NCBI RefSeq assembly: GCF_008728515.1
Contig: NC_044983.1
Coordinates: 131,125,139-131,189,138, forward strand
Reading direction: 5' to 3'
Source of the DNA: Papio anubis
Taxonomy: Eukaryota > Chordata > Mammalia > Primates > Cercopithecidae
DNA: 64,000 nt
Each line of letters opens with the position of its first letter. Position 1 is the stretch's first letter. The translations under genes were made by a program, and so were the position numbers. Positions 56,369 to 64,000 of this stretch are shown here, piece after piece. Under the pieces are notes generated by a model. That model had not been told where the DNA came from. It did not search any database and saw nothing but the letters and a program-made list of their open reading frames with translations.

Positions 56369-56575
56369 AAGACATTCAAGGAAGACAGATATTGACCAAA
56401 TAACCGCAAATATAATGAATGCTACAAAGAGCAGTGCAGGTGTGCAATGATGCAATGATGCAATGATGCAGCACTGCAATGATGAAGATCTAGCATTTGG
56501 TAGATCAGGGACAGCTTCTCAGAGGAAGTGGTATTGACACTGAGATCTGCTAGTGAGTCTCAGTTGACTGACCTG
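56369..56575 (-). mobile_element. L2 LINE, antisense, second part
   Basis: 'gacagatattgaccaaataaccgcaaatataatgaatgctacaaagagcagtgc' and 'gggacagcttctcagaggaagtggtattgacactgagatctgc' continue the L2 interrupted at 55817. Confidence 0.75.
56443..56466. repeat. (TGCAATGA)3 tandem repeat
   Basis: Three exact 8-base units, with a further tgcaatga copy at 56475-56483. Confidence 0.95.
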
Positions 56576-56899
56576 ACTTCCCCTTAGAGTTCCCTTTTAA
56601 TCATCTCATTCCGCAGAGAGGTTGCATTTGAGGAACTGAGTGTTGGAATGTTCTAGTGGGTCTGAAGTCTGTCTCTGGCCTTCGTCAGCTACTCTCCATA
56701 AAGGAATAGGAGAGCTGCCAAAAGACTGATTCTCAGATTGTGTGGCAGTGGTTTCCATCCTAATATGGTCAGACTGCATCTCATTAGGCAGAGACACTGG
56801 GGCCAGTGTAGTGTGAGAGATGAGAACAAGTGGTCAAGTTAAAACAGGAATCGAAATTATTCCAGGAATTCAAGTTTCTCTTAAGAGATTCTTAACACT
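56576..56899. other. no gene recognised
   Basis: The minus-strand frame at 56606-56797 has no recognisable domain. Confidence 0.4.
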
Positions 56900-57054
56900 C
56901 CTTTCCCTTTTGTCCGCCTCCCCTGAGCCTGGCTTTCTCCTCCTTTAGGTCTCAGCTCATCTACCCCTTCCTGCCAGCAGTCTGCCCTCTTCTCTAAGGT
57001 GGTGCTGGCGACTCCTCCAAGGCCCCACATGGCATCCTGTGCTTCCTGCTCTGG
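56900..57054 (+). mobile_element. L2 LINE, sense, left part of a nested set
   Basis: 'tcctttaggtctcagctcatc' and surrounding C/T-rich L2 text. It continues at 57518 after the MER5/Alu insert. Confidence 0.6.
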
Positions 57055-57187
57055 CAGTGCTTGTCAACACCAGCCACACACTCACCTGGCAGCTTTTAAG
57101 AAATGATAATTTTTAGTTTCCACCACTAGAGATTCCCATTCCAGTAGTCTGGAATAGCCCTTGGGCATCACCAATTTTAAAAAGCTG
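57055..57187 (+). mobile_element. MER5-type hAT DNA element, left part
   Basis: Starts CAGTGCTTGTCAACACC; 'actcacctggcagcttttaag' and 'ccattccagtagtctggaatagccc' match MER5A-type internal order. Split by an Alu at 57188. Confidence 0.75.
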
Positions 57188-57468
57188 GCAGTGGCTCAAG
57201 CCTGTAATCCTAGCACTTTGGGAGGCTGAGGTGAGAGGATCACAAGGTCAAGAGATCAAGACCATTCTGGCCAACATGGTGAAACCTTGTCTCTACTAAA
57301 AATACAAAAATTAGCCAGGTATGGTGGCATGCACCTGTAGTCCCAGCTACTCAGGAGGCTGAGGCACGAGAATCACTAGAACCCAGAATGGGAAGGTTGC
57401 AGTGAGTCAAGATGGCGCCACTGCACTCCAGCCTGGGGAAAGAGCAAGAATCTGTCTAAAAGAAAAAA
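57188..57468 (+). mobile_element. Alu, lacking ~8 bases at its 5' end, in a MER5 element
   Basis: Begins at gcagtggctcaagcc. The exact duplication AAAAAGCTG (57179-57187 and 57469-57477) marks the insertion. 'aggtcaagagatcaagaccattctggcc' suggests AluY/AluSc. Confidence 0.95.
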
Positions 57469-57477
57469 AAAAAGCTG

Positions 57478-57517
57478 TCCAGGTGATTTTCAAGTGCTTC
57501 CAATGGTGGGCACACTG
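57478..57517 (+). mobile_element. MER5-type element, right part
   Basis: 'tccaggtgattttcaagtgcttcc ... cacactg' completes the element. No convincing 8-base duplication outside it. Confidence 0.65.
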
Positions 57518-57700
57518 CTCCACTACAGCCCTTCTCACCTCGCATTGCAAGTTTCTCCTTACTTATCCCCATCTTCCCTTAAACTGTAAATTCTCAGAGT
57601 GTAGGATTCAAAAGTCTACTGCCTTAGATTCATATTAGCTGGCACATATGGGTGCCCCATAGTCATCTGTTGAAAGGGTGATGAGTGATGAAGAGTGACG
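57518..57700 (+). mobile_element. L2 LINE 3' end, sense, right part of the nested set
   Basis: 'cttcccttaaactgtaaattctcagagtgtagg', 'ttagctggcacatatgggtgcc' and 'tctgttgaaagggtg' are the L2 3' order. Confidence 0.65.
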
Positions 57701-57984
57701 TATTTCTCTACTGCCCATTACAAGGCTGCCATCTGGATTTTTCCTGGGGTCCTCCCTCCTTCATCTGATACTTGATCCCATGTCTTGGTAGTATCTGGGC
57801 TTTCAGTTTAGCTTGAACTATATGGAATTTCCAATCAAGGTTGCCTTTGGGGTAGCTGCTCTATTTCCCCTTCCAGAAGTCTATTCTGTACCTTACTCCT
57901 TGTAGAGAAGCTCATCAACTCATTCACATACAGCTGAAAGCAGTTGGCAGCGCACTGACAATAGTTATGTATATTCACAGTAGA
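57701..57984. other. no gene recognised
   Basis: Unassigned. Confidence 0.4.
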
Positions 57985-58060
57985 ACTTGGGGGCTGAGTT
58001 GCAAAAACTATGTTTGAGTCCTGGTTCTACCACTTAGTAAAAGGTCATGAGGCATTAAAA
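57985..58060 (+). mobile_element. MIR SINE fragment, sense
   Basis: 'gggggctgagttgcaaaaactatgtttgagtcctggttctaccacttag' is the MIR 5' and core part. Confidence 0.7.
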
Positions 58061-58189
58061 GTGAGAGGAAAAAAAGCAAAGAAACCAGTGATAGCCAAGA
58101 TACTATCTTTACAATAAATTATATGTCCATCATTTTGCTTAGTCCCCACAAGTACCCAAAGAAGTAGAAATAGACGTATATTCTCAGGA

Positions 58190-58360
58190 TGATGGACCTG
58201 GGTAAGAATCTTGGCTCTGAAGGCAGGTTAGACCTGTTTATTAATAGCTTAGACAGCATGTTGTTTATCAAGAAGTCACTTCCATCTCCCAAGCCTTGGT
58301 TTTCTTATTTATTATGTGCTATTAATGCCGTACTTCCCTCTTTTTCTGCAAGGTAGTTGA
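58190..58360 (+). mobile_element. MIR SINE, sense, diverged
   Basis: 'ggtaagaatcttggctctgaaggc', then 'cacttccatctcccaagccttggttttcttatttattatg' follows MIR order. Confidence 0.45.
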
Positions 58361-58364
58361 GAGA

Positions 58365-58630
58365 GATGATAGAGTAATGGTAGACCACATGGACTCAGAA
58401 ACCAGACTGTCTGTGCGAAGCTCAGCTTGGCCACTTATTGCCTGTATGACCTTAGCCAAGTGATTTGACTTGTGTCTCAGTTTTCTCATTGGCAGAACTG
58501 GGATAATATTAATATCTACAACAGAAGGCTACTGTGAGATTAAAAAGAGTTGATTTTGGTAAATTTCTGAGTACAGGGCCAGGCATAGAGTGACTCTGCC
58601 AAAATACTAACTGCAATTATTGTCATTACT
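58365..58630 (+). mobile_element. MIR SINE, sense, nearly complete
   Basis: 'gcttggccacttattgcctgtatgaccttagccaagtgatttgacttgtgtctcagttttctcattgg', then 'ggctactgtgagattaaa' and 'acagggccaggcatagagtg'. The clearest MIR in the window. Confidence 0.9.
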
Positions 58631-58634
58631 CTTC

Positions 58635-58654
58635 AATTCAATTTAAATTGAATT
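58635..58654. repeat. perfect 20-bp palindrome
   Basis: AATTCAATTT followed directly by its reverse complement AAATTGAATT, no loop. An AAT-rich patch follows (58655-58690). Confidence 0.95.
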
Positions 58655-58690
58655 AAATAATATTACTATTGTTATTATTACTATTACAGA

Positions 58691-59454
58691 CTGTGTGTTA
58701 GATTCTTTCAGCCACCAAGCAGCAAGTGCAGAGGGTTTTGAACCATCTTTGGTTAGGGTAGACATGTTCAAAACACCAAATCAGCCCAACAGAGGTGTGA
58801 CGCCCAGAATCATCCAACAAACACTCTTAGAAACAATGCTAGATTAGGGTCAGGAAAGCTGGAATTTTTTTCTCCTTCTCTGCTCTGCTGCTCATTTGCC
58901 AGGTGACGTTAGCAGTGAATTATCTGCTTAGAGCTTCATATACAGACCAGGCAATCCCATCTCCTTCTTACACGGGACTCTTGTAAGGATCCAGTGAAGT
59001 AAAAGAACAGGTGCTTCATTCACAAATGTTAGTTCCTTTCTCTATATTAGGTGTGTGCACAGAATATCTTTTGTGCCAATAAAGCATGAGATGAAATAAA
59101 TCCAAAGGTCTTTCTCTTAAAATATCCTTGGCTTCTCAAGAAATCATTGTAGTCATGCAGTGGAGGCAGCTGTGGCTTTCTGAATAGCTGGAAATTTGTC
59201 CTTGGAGGCCACAGCAGGGCAGATGGGATAAGGGAGTCATGAATTAACAAAAACATGAATGAGCTATTCAACTGTGAGGGTATTTAGACAGTGGAGATTC
59301 TGGGCTCACTTGTTAACTTTGTCCAAAGACTCTAGTTTCTGTGAAAGTATTTGGAGGTCAACCGGAATACCCAGGCCTCTGAACAACAAAGAATGTTTTC
59401 AACGTTCATTGACAAGGATGAATGGAAGGTCTTAGAGTCATAGACATAAGGACT
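58691..59454. other. no gene recognised
   Basis: The minus-strand frame at 59047-59271 has no recognisable domain. Confidence 0.4.
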
Positions 59455-59560
59455 ACCATTGTTCTCAAGAAATTTAGAGATCATCCAATCCAGCTTCTCA
59501 TTCTCAAAAAATTAAATAAAACTAGAGCTAAAAAATCATGGGACCCATATAAGGTCGCAC
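59455..59560 (-). mobile_element. MIR-class fragment, antisense
   Basis: 'tttagagatcatccaatccagcttctcattctcaaaaaattaaataaaactag' follows the 'gatcatctaatcc ... tgaggaaactgag' order of MIR-class repeats. Confidence 0.5.
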
Positions 59561-59574
59561 TGTGTTGTTACTGT

Positions 59575-59720
59575 CATTCATCTACAAGTTACTGAACACT
59601 TGCTGTATTCTAGGTTTTGGTTTGAGTGCTGGTGGTAGGAAGATGATGGAAACAGTCTTGCTTCCTTGGGAACTGACAAAAACAAATGAGAAAATGTGTG
59701 ATTACAAGTGCGCTAAATTG
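59575..59720 (-). mobile_element. L2-class fragment, antisense
   Basis: 'tcattcatctacaagttactgaacacttgctgtattctaggttttggtttgagtgc' and 'gtcttgcttccttgggaactgac' fit the antisense L2 end. Confidence 0.5.
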
Positions 59721-60394
59721 TCTTCAACTGCTTCCTATCATGCATTGTATCTATGTCAAGTTGGCTGTGAAACACTGGGTTATTGAACATTCATGCTTTT
59801 CATGATTTGGGTGAAGATCAGAGTGCTGAGTAAATTTGATGACCTTTCCAGGTTTGCTCTCCAATTTGATTGCTATAGGAGGAAAGAAAGTGAGAGCAAG
59901 GTGTTTACAGTATTTAATCTCTTGCTGTCAGCTTACACCTCAGTTGGGCTGTACCTTCAAACAGAAGGCCAAGGTAGTCTCCATAAGACTTCCAGGTTCT
60001 GATCATCACTCCTTTCCCTAGTCCTATCTATCCTATGGTATAGGCCTATGGGTAAGTTGTAGCCCCTCTGTAAGTTATAGCCCAGTGTACCTCACTGTTC
60101 TTGTGGTCTGCTCATACCCTGCCCTAACCTCTGGAAATAGACCCTTTATTAAACCCTTTGAACATTTTGAATGTGTCATTTGTTTCCTACTGGGATCCTC
60201 GATGACAAAATGTGGTAAAAGCAGGCTGAAATATCTGAAACATTGTCTGAAGGTGGCAAGGGACAAAAGAAAGAAGATAAACAAAAAAGTAAAGGAAGGG
60301 GGAATCCTCTAGTTTAGTGTGCAGTTGAAAGGAGAATTAGTGAATTAGGGGGTAGCATGGAGAGATTTAGTATAGATACAACATAGTTATGTAT
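59721..60394. other. no gene recognised
   Basis: Overlapping frames on both strands (59793-60312) without recognisable domains. Confidence 0.45.
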
Positions 60395-60704
60395 GAATTA
60401 CTTGAACCAAATACTTTTATAAATGAGTTTTAAAGAAAAAGATAATTTACACTGTCTTCCAGAGAAAAGAAAAAGAGTAAAACTTATTCAATTATTTTTA
60501 AAAGGCTAGTAAAACAGTAATTTTAAAAAAAACAATGAACAGTATATTAAAAAATGTTATTAACCTAGCTTATAGTTTTAAGAAACCAGTAAAATATAAG
60601 ATAAGGATGGTTTAATATCAGGAAAAACTTCAATTAAATTCATATTTGATAAAATAAAGGAGAAAATATTTAGTATTTACTGTTCCCCATCTCTTAATGC
60701 CTAA
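60395..60704 (+). pseudogene. fossil L1 (L1M class) ORF2 fragment
   Basis: 'aatttacactgtcttccagagaaaagaaaaag' and 'aggatggtttaatatcaggaaaaacttcaattaaattcatatttgataaaataaaggag' resemble the old L1 ORF2 stretch upstream of the palm. No open frame. Cut by the LTR at 60705. Confidence 0.5.
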
Positions 60705-61065
60705 TGCTATGGTTTGACTATGTTCCCCAAAGTTTATGTGTTGGAAACTTAATCCCCAATGCAACAGTGTTGAAAGGTGTGTCCTTTTTAGAGGTGATTA
60801 GATCATGAGGCCTTTGTCCTCATGAATGAATTAATGCTGGTTTTATGCACATGGATTCCTAATAAAAGGGTCTGTTTCTCCCCATCCTGTCTCACTTGTG
60901 TATAATCTCTTCTCTTCCACTAATAGATGACACAGCAAGAAGGCCCTCACAAGATGAAGGCCCTTAACCTTAGACATCCCAATCTGTAGAACTGTAATAA
61001 AATTTCTATTCTTTATAAATTTCCAGTCTCACGTATTCTGTTATAGCAGTATATGAACTAAGACA
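60705..61065 (+). mobile_element. MLT1-type solo LTR (ERVL-MaLR)
   Basis: 'tatggtttgactatgttccccaaag', 'gttggaaacttaatccccaatgcaacagtgttg', 'gaaggccctcacaagatg', 'gtattctgttatagcagtatatgaactaagaca'. Full length at 361 bp. The flanking 5-mers match at 3 of 5. Confidence 0.9.
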
Positions 61066-61079
61066 CCTTCTAACTAATG

Positions 61080-61500
61080 CCTTCTTGAAAAGTTTCTCAA
61101 TTTGCTTTATAATTCACGATTTAATTCTGAAGCTTATTTTATTCTGTTATTTAGCCATCTATTCCGTACTGTTTTCCTTCTTTCAACTATTGTCTATTCC
61201 ATACCTAATCTTTCCTTTTGTTTTTCTTTTATTATTATTTTTTAAAATCTTGTCCTGTCTTTGTTTTACATAGTTAATATCCTTCCTTAGCTCTTTATGT
61301 GTATTGAGTGTGCTTATTTTAAATTCTTTATTCAGTGCTTCTTCACCTTTAGCTTTTGTGCACCTTCCAAGTTTCTTGTCTTGTATTTGAGGTAGTTACA
61401 GGAGTCTTATCATTTTCAGCTCAAACTCCCGTGGAGGTATTTGCTTCTCTCTCTGTCTGAAGACAGACCCTGGTCTGGTTCTCTCAGTTTTGAGAAGTTG
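61080..61500 (-). mobile_element. possible antisense L1M fragment
   Basis: 'gctctttatgtgtattgagtgtgcttattttaaattctttattcagtgcttcttc' resembles the reverse of old L1 3' sequence. Strand is opposite to the ORF2 fragment on the other side of the LTR. Confidence 0.4.
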
Positions 61501-62782
61501 AAGGAGGGGGTGTGGATAATCCCTAGTATGAGGAGCATAAGTACTGTGGATTTACTTTAATTGCTCATGCTTCTTTCCCTGCAGGCACTTTTCAGGTCAG
61601 CATTTCACTTCTAAATGCACAGGAAAAAGCAGTTTGAAATGGGCTCTTAGGCTGTAATCCATCAGTCCTGGGAATTAGATAAGAGAGAAATGGAGGAGTA
61701 AGTGCCAGAGGCTACTCAGTCTGCACATCTCTTTGTCAACTCCTTAGTCAAGCAGATCTAGGAGTAATCACCTTCAATTTCACTCGTCTGTGGGATCACT
61801 TATCTGAATCCAACGAGGGGAGATATATTTAAGAATTCAGAGATTTTTGTATTTTAGAAAAGCAATGATGTGCCTGTACTGGATATTATGTATGGCTCAC
61901 TGGGACCTGTGGCAGGACCCAGTAACAAAATGTATTAATATTTTGCAGTAACACATGATAATGGTCAATTGAAATGGGGTTTGTAAGGCCATAAATGACC
62001 TTACTATTGTTCAGGTGAGGTTTTGCTACCCAAGAAGTTCATATAGGGTCAGATTTTGCCTCCAAACATGTTATCAAATCTTTCAGCTTTCAGAATTTTT
62101 TTTTGGATTTTAGCATGGAAGAGCTGAAACCCAGAGGCAACTGCTAAAGCACCTTTGTTATCTGATCTCTCTTAAATCAAAGGAGGAGTGAATAATAAAC
62201 ATACCAAATGTCAGAAAGGAATTCCTATTGGTAAGACCAATGACTTGTTAATTAGCCTGATAAATATGTAAAAAGAGCTCTTTTTGATCAAAGTGAAGAT
62301 ATTTGGAATTTGTGTCTGATTCTTAGAAACACTCTGCCTTTGATGAATAGGTTATGAAGCCCAGTGAGGCCTGTGCCCTTCACTTTTAGGAGTACCTTGG
62401 GCTAACTCCCTAAGCATCTCATGTTCCACTGTGAATGCTGGATTCTAAGTTGTACATAAATAGAACCCTGTACTTGGAATTTTGATATTTGCCACTTTTG
62501 AGCTTTCAAGAAATCTTTGTGATCCCTGGAAGAAAAAGCCTGGCTTTTCAGGCTGTCAGAGAAGGTTGTATAAACTATTTGTGTCATCTTTCCCAGTGAG
62601 TGGTTATTTCATGATATCCCATCTTGTGATAGATTTTGGTCTAAGACATGCTTTTAATATAACCTAGTGACAAGAGTAGGGGGAACAGCTAATCCTCATC
62701 CACTTCAAACTTCTTTGAGGGTTACCAATACTCACTGGTAATAAAGAATCCCAGAGCAGTACTCAACCAACATTGGTGACTT
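61501..62782. other. no gene or repeat recognised
   Basis: About 1.3 kb unassigned; chance frames only (62402-62667). Confidence 0.45.
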
Positions 62783-63020
62783 CTCACTTATTGGGGGAAC
62801 CCGCCCCCAATATTTCAATGTAGGTTATTTCTATTTTCCCTAAGTGTCCACTGGCTGAGAAATAAAGAGAAAGAGTACAAAGAGAGGAATTTTACAGCTG
62901 GGACTCCGGGGGTGACATCACATATGGGTAGGATTGTGATACCTACCCGAGCCACAAAGCCAGCAGGTTTTTATTAAGGAATTCAAAAGAGGAGGGGGGG
63001 TATGAACAGGAAGTAGGTCA

Positions 63021-63118
63021 CAAAGATCACATGCTTCAAAGGGCAAAAAGGAGAACAAAGATCACATGCTTCTGAGGCCAACAAAGATCACAAGGCAAAA
63101 GGCAAAGCAAAGATCACA
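63021..63118. repeat. four spaced copies of CAAAGATCACA in the LTR
   Basis: Exact copies at 63021-63031, 63056-63066, 63082-63092 and 63108-63118 (spacing 35, 26, 26). Confidence 0.95.
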
Positions 63119-63702
63119 AGACAAAGGACGAAATCAAACACTCCTGACAAGGGTCTATGTTCAGCTGTGCATGTATTGTCTTGATAAACATCTTAAACAA
63201 CAGAAAACAGGGTTCGACAGCAGAGAACCAGTCTGACCTCAAATTTACCAGGAAGTGTAATAATTCTCCACCTAATAAGCCTGAGGGTACTGCAGGAGAC
63301 CAGGGCATATTTCAATCCTTATCTCAACCGCATAAGACAGACACTCCCAGAGCAGCTGTTTATAGACCTCCCTGCAGGAATGCATTCCTTTCCCAGGGTC
63401 CTAATTATTAATATTCCTTGCTAGGAAAAGAATTCAGCGATATCTTCCGTACTCGCATGTCCATTTATAGGCTCTCTGCAAGAAGAAAAATATGGCTCTA
63501 TTCTGCCCGACCCCACAGGCAGTCAGACCTTATGGTTGTCTTCCCTTGTTTCCTGAAATCGCTGTTATTCTGTTCTTTTTCAAGGTGCACTGATTTCATA
63601 TTGTTCAAACACACATGTTTTACAATCAATTTGCACAGTTAGATACAATTATAGTGGTCCTGAGGTGACGTACATCCTCAGCTTACAAAGATAGCAGTAT
63701 TA

Positions 63703-63890
63703 AGAGATTAAAGTAAGACAGGTCTAAGCAATTATAAGAGTATTACTTGGGAACTGATAAATGTCCATGAAATCTTCACAATTTATGTTTAGAGATTGCA
63801 GTAAAGACAGGAGTAAGAAATTATAAAAGTATTAATTTTGGGAACTGATATGTGTCCATATTAAAATGAAATCTTCACAATTTATGTTCC
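63703..63890. repeat. tandem duplication of ~88-100 bp in the LTR U3
   Basis: Copy A 63703-63790 and copy B 63791-63890 share 'agagatt..agtaa.gacagg', 'ttggaactgat' and 'gaaatcttcacaatttatgtt'. Copy B has about 12 extra bases around 63859-63868. Confidence 0.85.
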
Positions 63891-63950
63891 TCTGCCATGG
63901 CTCCAGCTGGTTCCTCCATTTGGAGTCCCTGACTTCCTGCAACACTCACT

Positions 63951-64000
63951 AGCAGAGGAAATGGTACTAGCTCCAGAATTCAACCTACTTGGCAGATACC
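63951..64000. other. unassigned right edge
   Basis: Fifty bases beyond the LTR duplication; nothing recognised. Confidence 0.4.

Larger units (their letters stand above)
62789..63944 (-). mobile_element. MER11-type HERV-K (HML-8) solo LTR, antisense
   Basis: In reverse: 'cttgggggaacccgccccc'-type end, 'aaagccagcaggtttttatt' (poly(A)-signal side), 'ctgcaggagaccagggc', 'ttcctttcccaggg', 'gacgtacatcctcagcttac', and 'ggagtccctgacttcctgca' at the U3 start. The length of 1156 bp fits MER11. The 6-bp duplication CTCACT is exact (62783-62788 and 63945-63950), as expected for a HERV-K-class insertion. No internal viral sequence is present. Frames inside it (63114-63642) are read-through. Confidence 0.85.

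Noticed and set aside
63114..63642. Frames inside the MER11-type LTR
   Set aside because: LTRs of this class do not encode proteins here; short overlapping frames on both strands are chance.
1..64000. CRISPR array, operon, riboswitch or phage attachment site
   Set aside because: The sequence is primate nuclear DNA; spaced 11-mers in the MER11-type LTR are the only regularly spaced repeats and are part of the LTR.

Overview
The window reads as primate, most probably human, nuclear DNA. It holds ten Alu copies or fragments (a primate-specific SINE), a recent L1PA-type LINE-1, THE1 and MST solo LTRs, a MER11-type HERV-K LTR, and a background of old MIR, L2, MER1/MER5 and L1M fragments. Repeat names come from remembered consensus sequences, not a library search, so subfamily calls are provisional.

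No host protein-coding gene, exon, tRNA, rRNA or known small-RNA gene could be supported on either strand. The only long reading frames with recognisable homology are the C-terminal half of an L1 ORF2 (35613-37559, two in-frame stops) and fossil ORF2 pieces at 22350-22695 and 60395-60704. Other open frames are Alu, LTR or microsatellite read-through. The window is therefore intergenic or deep intronic.

Layout. 1-5 kb: Alu, (CCA)n tract, HERV-L-type LTR, THE1 LTR, MIRs, L1 tail. 5-13 kb: mostly unassigned sequence with a candidate conserved element (5560-6200) and small tandem duplications. 13-25 kb: Alu, three MaLR solo LTRs with exact 5-bp target duplications, L2, and an old antisense L1. 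25-35 kb: MIR/L2 background, HERV-L-type LTR, old Alu, a MER1-type hAT element, an L1 tail, and an L2 split by an MLT1-type LTR. 35-38 kb: L1PA inserted beside an old antisense L1. 38-50 kb: Alu-rich stretch, an L2 cluster, a local direct duplication, two converging L1 tails, and a CpG-retaining G-quadruplex-capable segment (49.4-49.8 kb). 51-61 kb: five LTRs, one splitting a 25-bp minisatellite and one splitting an L2, plus an L2>MER5>Alu nest. 62.8-63.9 kb: MER11-type solo LTR.

Nothing here functions as an operon or pathway. The interest lies in insertion history, with many junctions readable to the base, and in a few unassigned segments that may be regulatory. I found no new biological system.
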